Below are positions 1 through 8,585 of a stretch of DNA of 64,000 nucleotides, in pieces (the first letter of the stretch is position 1; each line of letters opens with the position of its first letter). Source of the DNA: Ignavibacteriales bacterium (GTDB lineage: Bacteria > Bacteroidota > Ignavibacteria > Ignavibacteriales > Melioribacteraceae); the NCBI GenBank assembly GCA_026390795.1, contig JAPLFG010000003.1:682001-746000 (forward strand), given 5' to 3'. A program made the translations under genes and the position numbers. The notes below the pieces were generated by a model. That model had not been told where the DNA came from, ran no database searches, and saw only the letters and a program-made list of their open reading frames with translations.

Positions 1-1125
1 AGCGGCGGTAAGTTCATCATTAGCTTCAGCGCCGGATTCAAGAATAACTTTTCGTATTGGTAAATTAAATTTCTTAGCAAATTCAAAATCACGTTCGTCA
101 TGTCCCGGTACAGCCATAACGCATCCGGTTCCGTACGTTGCAAGTGCATAATCGGCAATCCAAATAGGAACACGTTCACCATTAACAGGATTGATTGCAA
201 AAGCTCCTGTTGATATGCCCGTTTTTTCTTTCACAGTTGATGTTCTTTCAATTTCGCTGAATGATTTTACCGATTCAATATAATTATCAACACCCTCTTT
301 GAATTCCGGTTTTGTTATTCTCTGGACAAGATCTTTTTCTGGTGCAATAACAACATAAGTCACGCCGAATAATGTATCCGGTCGTGTAGTAAATACTGTA
401 ATTTTTTCATCGTGTCCTTCAATAGCAAATTCTACTTCGGTGCCGACACTTTTTCCGATCCAATTTGTCTGCATCAATTTTGTTTTTTCCGGCCAGTCAA
501 TTTTATTAAGACCATCCAGAAGTTCATCGGCATAATTTGTAATCTTGAAAAACCATTGTGTAAGATTTTTTTGAATAACCGTTGTACCGCAGCGTTCACA
601 TGTTCCGTCGTTTAATACTTGTTCGTTTGCTAATACGGTTTGATCTTTAGGACACCAATTAACAGGTGCATTTTTTCTATAGGCTAAACCTTTTTTGTAA
701 AGCTGTAGAAAAAGCCATTGGTTCCATTTATAATATTCCGGAACACATGTCATTAATTCTGCATCCCAATCATACATTCCGCCCATCTGTTTCATCATTT
801 CACGGATATCATTTATATTCTTTAACGTACTGTCTTTAGGATGAACGCCGGTTTTTATAGCATAATTTTCAGCAGGTAGACCAAAAGCATCATAACCCAT
901 AGGTTCAAAAACGTTAAAGCCTTTTAACTTTTTAAAACGTGCCCATGAATCTGTTGGTCCGTAATTATACCAATGCCCAATATGCATTTTTGCTGCAGAT
1001 GGATATATGAACATCACGAGGCAATAAATTTTTTCACGAAGGTTTGTTAAATCAGTTTTGTGAACTTTATTTTCTTCCCAAAACTTCTGCCATTTGTTTT
1101 CTACTTCTTTAAAAGGATATTTCAT
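1..1125 (-). CDS. leuS: Leucyl-tRNA synthetase, N-terminal part (cut by window edge)
   Basis: Class I aminoacyl-tRNA synthetase that charges tRNA-Leu in the cytoplasm. The first 375 codons are visible; the gene continues beyond position 1. The translation starts [16 protein letters not shown]. It carries the class I HIGH signature at residues 48-51, a CPKDQ...CERCG zinc-knuckle region, and the CP1 editing-domain motifs [10 protein letters not shown] and [15 protein letters not shown]. These are typical of bacterial LeuRS. The ATG at 1125 is the family's usual start. The gene is divergent from zwf, with 162 nt between the two starts. The KMSKS end is outside the window. The family assignment is secure. 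Confidence 0.96.
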   Translation of the reverse strand, partial: MKYPFKEVENKWQKFWEENKVHKTDLTNLREKIYCLVMFIYPSAAKMHIGHWYNYGPTDSWARFKKLKGFNVFEPMGYDAFGLPAENYAIKTGVHPKDSTLKNINDIREMMKQMGGMYDWDAELMTCVPEYYKWNQWLFLQLYKKGLAYRKNAPVNWCPKDQTVLANEQVLNDGTCERCGTTVIQKNLTQWFFKITNYADELLDGLNKIDWPEKTKLMQTNWIGKSVGTEVEFAIEGHDEKITVFTTRPDTLFGVTYVVIAPEKDLVQRITKPEFKEGVDNYIESVKSFSEIERTSTVKEKTGISTGAFAINPVNGERVPIWIADYALATYGTGCVMAVPGHDERDFEFAKKFNLPIRKVILESGAEANDELTAA

Positions 1126-1228
1126 AATTCCCGTAGTATTTATAAAATTGCATCAGAAATTATGGAAAATGGAGAGGCTTATCAAGGAAAGCATTGTAAA
1201 TAAGCCATTTAATATCAATGCGGAACTA

Positions 1229-1256
1229 TTTGGGTCAATAATTCATTTTATATTTG
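1229..1256 (+). promoter_or_regulatory. Bacteroidota-type promoter for zwf
   Basis: A TTTG box at 1229-1232 lies 16 nt upstream of TATATTTG at 1249-1256, which matches the TTTG / TAnnTTTG promoter pattern known from Bacteroidota. The second box ends 31 nt before the zwf ATG. The spacer is a little shorter than the usual 19 or so. This is inferred from sequence pattern only. Confidence 0.5.
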
Positions 1257-1287
1257 TATTAGCATTTGCCAAAGTTCAGGTAACTTT

Positions 1288-2808
1288 ATGAATAAACCTT
1301 TAGACCATATTTTTGTAATATTTGGTGCGTCTGGAGATTTGACAAAGAGAAAATTGATTCCGGCAATTTATTCTTTGTATGTTCAAAATCTTTTACCGGA
1401 TAAATTTGCTCTTCTTGGAACTTCCCGAACTCAATTCAGTGATGAAGAATTCCGCTCAAAAATGAAAAGTGCGCTTATTGAGTTTAAGGAGATTGATGAT
1501 CTATCCAAAATAGATGAATTCTTGAAAAAAATATTTTACCAACCGCTAGATTCTGAAGATAGCGGAACATTTATAAATTTGTCAAAAAAAATAAATTCGT
1601 TAAAAACCGCTTATGATATTTGCGGGAATACAATTTACTACTTATCAACACCTCCCAGCCTCTATTCTGTAATTCCCAAGAACTTAGCTGCAAACAATTT
1701 GAATCAAGAAGATGACGGTTGGAAAAGATTAATCATAGAAAAACCTTTTGGAGAGGATTTTGATTCCGCCGAGAAATTAAAAAACGGTTTGCTGTTGGAT
1801 TGGAAAGAAGAACAGATTTTTAGGATTGATCATTATCTCGGTAAAGAAACCGTACAAAATTTATTGGTTACAAGATTCTCAAATGGAATATTTGAGCCGC
1901 TTTGGAATAGAAATTTTATTCATCATGTGGAAATAACATCTGCCGAAAGTATTGGAGTTGAAGGTCGGGGAGAATATTATGATTCTTCCGGCGCATTGCG
2001 TGATATGGTACAAAATCACCTGTTGCAGATTGTTGGATTAGTTGCAATGGAACCACCTTCATCTCAAGATTCAGCTTCAATACGGAATGAAATATTGAAA
2101 GTGTTTCAGTCCTTTAGACCTATTAAAAGTGAAGATGTAAAAAATGTTGTCATCAGAGGACAATATCTTGAATCAAAGATAAAAGGTGAAAAAGTAAAAG
2201 CATATAGAGACGAGAATAGAGTTGATGTTCATTCCACAACCGAGACTTACGCAGCAATAAAATTTTATATTGATAATTGGCGATGGGGCGGAATTCCGTT
2301 CTACATTAGAACCGGGAAAAGATTACCGACTCGTGTTTCTGAAGTTGTAATTCATTTTAAACCAACACCGCATTTTCTTTTTAGCAAGGGCGGTTCGACT
2401 GATCCATGTAATCAGTTGGTGTTGCGAATTCAGCCGGATGAAGGAATTCTTTTAAAATTCGGGATGAAAATTCCCGGTGCCGGTTTTGATGTTCAAAATG
2501 TAAATATGGATTTTCATTATTCCGATTTATCCGCAACTAGAATTCCATCCGCTTATGAACGTCTTCTTTATGATTCGATGAGAGGCGATTCAACTTTATT
2601 TGCGCGGAGTGAAGAGGTGATGGCTGCCTGGAAATTTTTAATGCCGATAATTGATGCATGGAAAAATGATAAAACTATTCCTCTGCACGGTTATCCTTCC
2701 GGCACATGGGGACCGGAAAATGCCGATGATCTGATTGAAGGAGAAAATATGATGTGGCGTTATCCTTGTAAAAATTTATCTGATGACGGAGTCTATTGTG
2801 AACTCTAG
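1288..2808 (+). CDS. zwf: Glucose-6-phosphate 1-dehydrogenase
   Basis: Oxidises glucose-6-phosphate to 6-phosphoglucono-1,5-lactone with NAD(P)+, the first step of the oxidative pentose phosphate pathway. The 506-residue length is normal for the family. The Rossmann motif GASGDLTKR is at residues 13-21. The substrate-binding signature RIDHYLGKE is at 179-187, with its Lys and His. QNHLLQ around residue 244 contains the expected catalytic His. The gene overlaps pgl by 26 nt, so the two enzymes that convert glucose-6-phosphate to 6-phosphogluconate are co-expressed. No gnd gene follows in this window. Confidence 0.97.
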   Translation: MNKPLDHIFVIFGASGDLTKRKLIPAIYSLYVQNLLPDKFALLGTSRTQFSDEEFRSKMKSALIEFKEIDDLSKIDEFLKKIFYQPLDSEDSGTFINLSKKINSLKTAYDICGNTIYYLSTPPSLYSVIPKNLAANNLNQEDDGWKRLIIEKPFGEDFDSAEKLKNGLLLDWKEEQIFRIDHYLGKETVQNLLVTRFSNGIFEPLWNRNFIHHVEITSAESIGVEGRGEYYDSSGALRDMVQNHLLQIVGLVAMEPPSSQDSASIRNEILKVFQSFRPIKSEDVKNVVIRGQYLESKIKGEKVKAYRDENRVDVHSTTETYAAIKFYIDNWRWGGIPFYIRTGKRLPTRVSEVVIHFKPTPHFLFSKGGSTDPCNQLVLRIQPDEGILLKFGMKIPGAGFDVQNVNMDFHYSDLSATRIPSAYERLLYDSMRGDSTLFARSEEVMAAWKFLMPIIDAWKNDKTIPLHGYPSGTWGPENADDLIEGENMMWRYPCKNLSDDGVYCEL

Positions 2809-3523
2809 TGTAATTATATCAAAAAACATTGAAGAACTTTCAGAGAAATTTGCACAACTTTTATTAAACGCTGTAAACAAAAGTGAGAATAGTTATTATT
2901 TAGCTCTTTCCGGCGGTGCGACACCAAAAATGATTTATAAATATTTAGCGGACAATTATAAATCCAAAATTGATTGGCATAAAATAAAATTTTTCTGGGG
3001 AGATGAACGGTTGGTTCCACCAAATCATCCAGATAGTAATTATAGATTGGCAAAAGAAAACCTTTTTTATAAGATAAACGTGCCGCCGGAAAATATTTTT
3101 CGCATTCATTGCGAAATTGGTCCGGCTGAAGAAGCTCACCGTTATGCTTCCATAATAGAGGAAAATGTGAAATCGGAAAACAATTATCCTCAATTTGATC
3201 TCTTACTTTTGGGATTAGGTGAAGACGGACATACGGCATCAATTTTCTCAAATTATTTGAATCTGTTTGAAGAAAAAAGTATTTGTGCCGTTACCGAACA
3301 CCCTCAGACTCATCAGAAAAGAATTACGCTAACGGGAAACGTTATCAATAATGCTAGACAAGTTGTGTTCCTTGTGACCGGCGAAAGCAAAAGTAAAATT
3401 GTAGATACAATTCTCAACAAGAAAATTGGTTTTGAAAAATTACCTGCATCATATGTTAATCCGATCCACGGAGAATTGATCTGGATGCTGGATGATCATT
3501 CTGCCAGCTTAATCATACAATGA
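2783..3523 (+). CDS. pgl: 6-phosphogluconolactonase
   Basis: Hydrolyses 6-phosphogluconolactone to 6-phosphogluconate. The 246-residue protein belongs to the glucosamine-6-phosphate isomerase/6-phosphogluconolactonase (DevB-type) family. It shows SGGATPKMIYKYLA near the N-terminus, the WGDERLVPPNHPDSN motif and the LGLGEDGHTASIF active-site segment. The ATG at 2783 lies inside the zwf 3' end, giving a translational overlap. This matches the pathway order, since Pgl uses the Zwf product. Confidence 0.95.
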   Translation: MTESIVNSSVIISKNIEELSEKFAQLLLNAVNKSENSYYLALSGGATPKMIYKYLADNYKSKIDWHKIKFFWGDERLVPPNHPDSNYRLAKENLFYKINVPPENIFRIHCEIGPAEEAHRYASIIEENVKSENNYPQFDLLLLGLGEDGHTASIFSNYLNLFEEKSICAVTEHPQTHQKRITLTGNVINNARQVVFLVTGESKSKIVDTILNKKIGFEKLPASYVNPIHGELIWMLDDHSASLIIQ

Positions 3524-3600
3524 ATTGACTAGTAACTCTGTTTCATTTACCATACGCTTTTTATAATTTGCATTGAAAATAATAACTAACCGAGGCAGCA

Positions 3601-5634
3601 ATGAAGTACTTAGTTCGTTTAATAATTTTAATTCTCGCACTAACATCAATCAACGCACAACAAAAACGCGCAATGACTGTGGAAGATATGTGGAATATGA
3701 AACGCGTCGGGAGCTTTGATATTTCACCCGATGGAAAAACTATTGCGTTTGCCGCAACATCTTATAACATGGAAACAAATAAATCGAATTCCGATATATG
3801 GTTAATTGATGTTGACGGGAAAAATATCCATGCATTCAAAAATTCAGATGTGAGCGAAAGCTCTCCAAAATTTTCTCCCGATGGAAAAAAGATAGCATAT
3901 TCAAAGAAAGGTCAAATCTGGATCAGCAACGTAGATGGCTCGGATGATCAGCAATTGACCGATCTCTATACAGGCGCTTCCGAAATGGTTTGGTCCAATG
4001 ACGGAAAGAAAATTTTATTTGTATCAGATGTATACCCGGATTGCCCAACACAAGATTGTAATAAACAAAAAGACGAAGCCGCAGAAAAAAATTTAGTGAA
4101 AGCATCAATCATAACGGAATTAATGTACAGGAATTTTGATCACTGGCGAGGAGAAAAACGAAGTCACTTATTCTTATATGATCTTGCAACAAAAGAATAT
4201 GTTGATTTAACATTCGGCAGCACATTTGAAGTTCCTCCTGTTGATCTCGGTTCAGATAATGATTATTCATTCTCGCCAGACGGAAAAGAAGTTGCCTTCA
4301 CAATGAATACTGATAAAGTTGTAGCCACAAGCACGAACAACGATATCTTTGTTATTAAACTTGACGAAGTAAAAAAGAACTCAGTAACTCCGTATAAACT
4401 AATTTCAAAAAGTAAAGGAAGCGATTCTCAACCGGTCTATTCTCCCGACGGAAAATATATAGCATTTACATCTATGGCTCGCTCGGGATTTGAAGCCGAT
4501 AAAAAATCAATTGTGCTTTATAACTGCGCTACAGGTGTATTAAAAAATCTTACTGAAAAAATTGATGTGACTGCCGGACAGATTATTTGGTCACCCGATT
4601 CAAAATATATTTATTTCGATGCACCGAATGAAGTTTACAATTCAATTTACAAAATCAATATCGGGACTGGAAAGAACGAAGTTGTTGTTAAGGAAAACGG
4701 AAACTCAGCTTTAGCTATTTCACCCGATGGGCAGACTTTATTTTTCAAAAAACAAAAATCAACATTGCCTTATGAAATCTTCTCTGTCAATGCTAACGGC
4801 GGAACACTTAAACAACTGACTTTTGTAAATAAAGATTTGCTTTCGCAGCTTGAGATGAGTGATATAGAAACTTTTTGGAGCAACGGAGCTAATGGCGCAA
4901 AGGTTCAGTCAATTCTTGTTAAGCCGCCGTTCTTCGATCCGGCAAAAAAGTATCCGTTGATATTTCTAATTCACGGCGGACCTCAAGGTCACTGGCTTGA
5001 TGATTTTCATTACAGATGGAATGTTCAAATGTTTGCCGCAAAAGGTTATGTTGTTGTAGCAACAAATCCAAGAGGCAGTCAAGGTTACGGACAAAAATTC
5101 TGCGATGAAATATCGCGCGATTGGGGCGGTAAAGTTTATACAGATCTTATGAACGCGTGTGATTACGCTATCAAGAATTATAAATTCATTGATCCAAAAA
5201 ATACTTTTGCAGCGGGTGCATCTTACGGCGGCTACATGATCAACTGGCTGGAAGGTCATACAACAAGGTTCAACGCGGTTGTTAGTCATGACGGCGTTTT
5301 CAATTTGGAAAGCATGACCGGATCAACTGAAGAATTGTGGTTCCCTCTATGGGAATATGGCGGAACTTATTGGAATAATAGAACCGATTATGAAAAATTT
5401 TCTCCGAACCGGTTTGTAAAGAATTTCAAAACTCCAATGCTGATTGTCCACAGCGGTCATGATTTCCGTGTTCCGGAAGGTCAAGCAATGGAATTATTCA
5501 CGGCACTTCAACTCATGAATGTTGAAAGTAAATTTTTGTATTTCCCGGATGAAACACACTTTGTTCAAAAAGCACAGAACGCGCGTTTATGGTGGAGCAC
5601 AGTTTTTGATTGGTTCAATGAACATAAAAAATAA
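3601..5634 (+). CDS. Secreted S9 family peptidase (prolyl oligopeptidase/DPP type)
   Basis: A serine peptidase that probably removes short N-terminal peptides from oligopeptides in the periplasm. The first 20 residues form a signal peptide ending in SINAQ. Residues about 25-420 contain WD40/TolB-like beta-propeller repeats, seen as recurring SPDGK segments. The C-terminal alpha/beta-hydrolase domain carries the triad Ser541 (GASYGGY), Asp621 (SGHDFRVP) and His653 (ETHFV). The 677-residue length fits the DPP5/acylaminoacyl-peptidase-like S9C branch. Exact specificity cannot be read from sequence. It stands apart from pgl by 77 nt and is followed closely by a DUF1232 gene. Confidence 0.93.
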   Translation: MKYLVRLIILILALTSINAQQKRAMTVEDMWNMKRVGSFDISPDGKTIAFAATSYNMETNKSNSDIWLIDVDGKNIHAFKNSDVSESSPKFSPDGKKIAYSKKGQIWISNVDGSDDQQLTDLYTGASEMVWSNDGKKILFVSDVYPDCPTQDCNKQKDEAAEKNLVKASIITELMYRNFDHWRGEKRSHLFLYDLATKEYVDLTFGSTFEVPPVDLGSDNDYSFSPDGKEVAFTMNTDKVVATSTNNDIFVIKLDEVKKNSVTPYKLISKSKGSDSQPVYSPDGKYIAFTSMARSGFEADKKSIVLYNCATGVLKNLTEKIDVTAGQIIWSPDSKYIYFDAPNEVYNSIYKINIGTGKNEVVVKENGNSALAISPDGQTLFFKKQKSTLPYEIFSVNANGGTLKQLTFVNKDLLSQLEMSDIETFWSNGANGAKVQSILVKPPFFDPAKKYPLIFLIHGGPQGHWLDDFHYRWNVQMFAAKGYVVVATNPRGSQGYGQKFCDEISRDWGGKVYTDLMNACDYAIKNYKFIDPKNTFAAGASYGGYMINWLEGHTTRFNAVVSHDGVFNLESMTGSTEELWFPLWEYGGTYWNNRTDYEKFSPNRFVKNFKTPMLIVHSGHDFRVPEGQAMELFTALQLMNVESKFLYFPDETHFVQKAQNARLWWSTVFDWFNEHKK

Positions 5635-5646
5635 TTTGGGGTGAAA

Positions 5647-6006
5647 ATGAATTATAACGATAAGGATTTTTGGGATTCTCCGGTTTTAAAAGAAAAACAG
5701 TTCGATACCAAAGAAGAGGTTGAACGCGGTACTGAATATGTTGAAGAGCGTCTCTGGAATAAAGTTGAACGTGAAGGGAAAAAAATCCGTTTTGCCAAAG
5801 ATATCAAAGCATTGTACAGGTATATGAGAGATAGACATGTTCCGTGGTACCGTAAATCTATCGTGGTTGCCGCGCTAATTTATTTTATCAGTCCAATTGA
5901 TGCGGTTCCAGATTTTACACCATTTTTTGGATTTCTTGATGATCTTGGAGTTATTGTAGCGGCAGTAAAATTTTTAGGAAGTGAAATTGTTTCATACTAT
6001 GATTAA
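5647..6006 (+). CDS. DUF1232 (YkvA-type) membrane-associated protein
   Basis: A protein of 119 residues whose C-terminal half matches the DUF1232 pattern: PWYRKSIVVAALIYFISPID followed by AVPDF and a hydrophobic segment with FLDDLGVI. The family is widespread and its function is unknown; the hydrophobic segments suggest membrane association. The N-terminal half is charged. A GTG at 5641 is in frame, but the ATG at 5647 is preferred because the GGGG-rich ribosome-binding stretch is then better placed. The gap to the S9 peptidase is 12 nt, so the two may be co-transcribed. Confidence 0.85.
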   Translation: MNYNDKDFWDSPVLKEKQFDTKEEVERGTEYVEERLWNKVEREGKKIRFAKDIKALYRYMRDRHVPWYRKSIVVAALIYFISPIDAVPDFTPFFGFLDDLGVIVAAVKFLGSEIVSYYD

Positions 6007-6080
6007 TTAATTGATAATTGCGAATTAAGAATTGAGAATTATTTTTCCATTATCAATTCGCCATTATCAATTCTCAATTA
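6007..6080. repeat. Imperfect inverted repeat with a dispersed 26-nt element
   Basis: The gap between the DUF1232 and lipocalin genes is filled by short AT-rich words (TTGATAATTG, GAATTGAGAATT, CCATTATCAATT, TTCTCAATTA) that are partly inverted copies of each other. Positions 6055-6080 match positions 13191-13216 at 25 of 26 bases, so this is a dispersed intergenic repeat and not a simple terminator. Confidence 0.7.
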
Positions 6081-6094
6081 CTTTGGAAGGTTCT

Positions 6095-6640
6095 ATGAAT
6101 TATAAATCGAACTATGTAAAAATATTTTACTTTGGAATACTAATGGGTTTATTCGGCTGCAGTTCATCTAACTACGCCCCTCTTGATGTTGTTGATAAAG
6201 TTGACGTGAACCGTTACATAGGTAAATGGTATGAGATTGCAATGCTGCCTAATAGTTTTCAAAAGGGATGCAACTGCACTACGGCAGAATACAGTATAAT
6301 TGACAACGAGACAATTCGTGTAATTAACTCATGCCGTAAAGATAGTGTGAACGGAGAAATTGATAAAGTAAACGGGAAGGCATTTGTGGTTGAAGGTTCG
6401 AACAATGCGAAACTTCGTGTGCAATTCTTTTGGCCTTTCCGCGGCGATTATTGGATAATTGATCTTGACAAAGAGAATTACCAGTTCGCTGTCGTAGGCG
6501 CACCAAGCAGAAAATATTTGTGGATTCTTTCTCGCAGTCCAAAGATGGATGAACAACTTTTTAATTCGCTTGTTGATAAATGTAAATCAAAAGGATTCGA
6601 TGTAAGTAAACTAGTAAAGACTAATCAAGAATGTATCTGA
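6095..6640 (+). CDS. Lipocalin family lipoprotein (Blc-like)
   Basis: A membrane-anchored lipocalin, likely binding fatty acids or lysophospholipids at the outer membrane. The N-terminus is a lipoprotein signal with lipobox GLFGC (Cys22). The lipocalin signature NRYIGKWYEIAMLPNSFQ follows, then a region with extra cysteines (KGCNCTTAEYS) and the conserved WPFRGDYWIIDLD. The mature length of about 160 residues fits bacterial Blc. The longer frame from 6032 starts inside the repeat. The ATG at 6095 has a GGAAGG ribosome-binding sequence just upstream and begins the signal peptide, so it is preferred. Confidence 0.9.
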   Translation: MNYKSNYVKIFYFGILMGLFGCSSSNYAPLDVVDKVDVNRYIGKWYEIAMLPNSFQKGCNCTTAEYSIIDNETIRVINSCRKDSVNGEIDKVNGKAFVVEGSNNAKLRVQFFWPFRGDYWIIDLDKENYQFAVVGAPSRKYLWILSRSPKMDEQLFNSLVDKCKSKGFDVSKLVKTNQECI

Positions 6641-6715
6641 ATGTTTCATACCGGTAATTTCCTTTTCGTCCATTTGTATTAATTCATTTTTTTTATAAAA
6701 CTATTTGAGAACAAG

Positions 6716-7252
6716 ATGAATTTTTCTGTAAAGAAAACAAACACAATCTTTCAAGGGAAAGTCTTTGATGTTAAAGTCGATGAGATTGAGTATAACGGAA
6801 CCGGAAACAAAGCCTTTAGACAGGTTGCAATTCATCCAGGCGGGGCAGTTGTTCTACCATTGAAAAGTGACGGAAAAATCATTTTGGTATCCCAATACCG
6901 TTATCCACACAACGAAGTGCTGCTTGAACTTCCGGCAGGCAAACTTGAAAAAGATGAAGACCCGTTAGATTGCGCAACAAGAGAACTGACAGAAGAGACA
7001 GGATATACATCTAACAAAATCTCAAAGCTTGGAAAAATTTATACTACTCCGGGATTCTGTGATGAAATTCTCCACATTTATCTTGCAGAAGAATTAATAC
7101 CAGGTGATCATGCTAGAGAAGAAGGTGAAGAAGGAATGGAGATAGTTGAATTGACAATCGAAGAAATTGAAGAAAAAATCCGGAACGGAAAGATTGTTGA
7201 TGCTAAAACGATTTGCGGCCTCTCGATGTACAAACTTGGTCTTGGATTCTAG
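6716..7252 (+). CDS. Nudix hydrolase, ADP-ribose pyrophosphatase-like
   Basis: Probably hydrolyses ADP-ribose or a related nucleoside diphosphate sugar. The Nudix box spans residues 75-97: it begins GKLEKDEDPLD and contains the metal-binding core RELTEETGY. The preceding VSQYRYPHNEVLLELPAG and the downstream TTPGFCDEILHIYLAEEL are typical of the ADPRase (NudF) branch. The 178-residue length is normal. It is the last gene of the left plus-strand run and is followed by short repeats. Confidence 0.92.
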   Translation: MNFSVKKTNTIFQGKVFDVKVDEIEYNGTGNKAFRQVAIHPGGAVVLPLKSDGKIILVSQYRYPHNEVLLELPAGKLEKDEDPLDCATRELTEETGYTSNKISKLGKIYTTPGFCDEILHIYLAEELIPGDHAREEGEEGMEIVELTIEEIEEKIRNGKIVDAKTICGLSMYKLGLGF

Positions 7253-7284
7253 ATACTAGATGCTAGTTGCTAAATACTAGAGAA
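7250..7284. repeat. Degenerate ACTAG/GCTAG repeat beside the IVP gene
   Basis: Short near-repeats (GATACTAGATGCTAG, TTGCTAAATACTAG) follow the Nudix stop codon. They sit on the 3' side of the four-helix IVP gene. A second degenerate run (GAGAATCCAGT, AAGGATCCGGTATCAAG) lies on its other side at about 7712-7746. Confidence 0.45.
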
Positions 7285-7289
7285 AGTAT

Positions 7290-7667
7290 TTATCGAGGAC
7301 TTTGATGTTCTTTCTGAACAGATTGGATAAATAAATTTAATTTTTTACCAAGAGTTTCTAATTTTAAATGTAATTCGTCAAAAAGATTTTCATCAATCAA
7401 CGATTTAGTCTCGAAAAGTGTTCCCAAATGGTCGATTGTTTCATCATTCGACGCTAATGCAATTATAAGAAAATGAATAAATTCATTCTTATAATATCTT
7501 CTACCGTATCCTTCAACAATATTTGATTTTACAGATTTGCATGATCTTCTAATCTGGCCACCAACTTCATACATCTCAAACTTTGGTAATTTTTCTAATG
7601 TAATTTTATGAATATCAATCACAACTTCGCGGGCAAGCTTCCATATTTCTAAATTTTTATAACTCAT
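7290..7667 (-). CDS. Four-helix-bundle protein (23S rRNA intervening-sequence family)
   Basis: A 125-residue protein of the TIGR02436 four-helix-bundle family, first known from ORFs inside 23S rRNA intervening sequences. Diagnostic segments are [19 protein letters not shown], the Arg/Ser-rich [18 protein letters not shown] and the C-terminal amphipathic helix. This copy is not in an rRNA gene but lies between a Nudix gene and murI, with degenerate short repeats on both sides. Function is not established; RNA or protein binding has been proposed for the family. Confidence 0.9.
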   Translation of the reverse strand: MSYKNLEIWKLAREVVIDIHKITLEKLPKFEMYEVGGQIRRSCKSVKSNIVEGYGRRYYKNEFIHFLIIALASNDETIDHLGTLFETKSLIDENLFDELHLKLETLGKKLNLFIQSVQKEHQSPR

Positions 7668-7749
7668 ATAAAATTAAATAAGTTATCAGATTTTCTGTTT
7701 ATGGGTTGAACCATCGAGAATCCAGTAACAAGGATCCGGTATCAAGAAA

Positions 7750-8577
7750 TCATTCATTAGTTAACTCATCCAATTCTACTTTATGAAGATGAGTTATTTT
7801 CTTACCAAGAAATCTTTCTGCAACTTCACGGAATTTTACCGGAACGTCACTTACATAAAATTCAGCTTGTCCATGATGAACAGATTGATTGCGCAACCCC
7901 CTTCCATTCAGATAATCCTCAACCAATCTTGCGGCCGGAGTGCCGGAATCGATCAGTTTAACATTTTTTCCAACAACTTTTTGAATAACGTCCGCAAGAA
8001 TTGGATAATGAGTGCAGCCAAGAATTAAACTGTCAATTTTCTTTTTATGAAGTTCTCCCAGATATTCTTTAGCAATAATTTCAGTTACTTTATGATCGAG
8101 CCATCCTTCTTCTGCAAGCGGAACGAATAGCGGGCATGCTTGTTCATAAACTTTCACTTTCGGATTTAGCTTCTTCAATTCATGTGCATATGCTTTATTG
8201 TTGATTGTCGCCCTGGTTCCGATCACACCAACAATTCCTTTTTTTGATTCTTGCAAAGCTAATTTTGCTCCAGGCTCAATCATTCCAACGACCGGAATTG
8301 TTAAAAATCTTCTCAGTTCTTTTAGCGCAACAGATGATGCAGTATTGCATGCAACAACAAGTAGTTTAATGTTTTTTCTTAATAAGAAATTTGCCGCTTG
8401 AATGGAATATTCCACAACCGTTTCATTCGATTTTGAGCCGTAAGGTACGCGGGCAGTATCGCCAAAGTATATAATATTTTCATTTGGCATTAGCCGAGCA
8501 ACAGACTTAACAACAGTTAAACCGCCAATACCGGAATCAAAAAAACCAATTGGATTTGTTCTGTTCATAAAATTCAA
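7750..8577 (-). CDS. murI: Glutamate racemase
   Basis: Makes D-glutamate for peptidoglycan. The 275-residue translation has IGFFDSGIGGLTVV at the N-terminus, YFGDTARVPYGSKS, and the two catalytic cysteines in VVACNTAS (Cys77) and LGCTHYP (Cys188). The longest frame begins with TTG at 8577, placed 3-5 nt after an AGGTGA sequence. An ATG at 8568 (MNRTNPIG) is the alternative and cannot be excluded. The gene lies 8 nt downstream of glnD, so the two are probably co-transcribed. Confidence 0.96.
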   Translation of the reverse strand: MNFMNRTNPIGFFDSGIGGLTVVKSVARLMPNENIIYFGDTARVPYGSKSNETVVEYSIQAANFLLRKNIKLLVVACNTASSVALKELRRFLTIPVVGMIEPGAKLALQESKKGIVGVIGTRATINNKAYAHELKKLNPKVKVYEQACPLFVPLAEEGWLDHKVTEIIAKEYLGELHKKKIDSLILGCTHYPILADVIQKVVGKNVKLIDSGTPAARLVEDYLNGRGLRNQSVHHGQAEFYVSDVPVKFREVAERFLGKKITHLHKVELDELTNE

Positions 8578-8585
8578 ATTGTCAC

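Noticed and set aside
1094-1291. 65-residue plus-strand ORF ahead of zwf
   Set aside because: It starts inside leuS on the opposite strand, starts with TTG without a ribosome-binding site and runs through the zwf promoter region.
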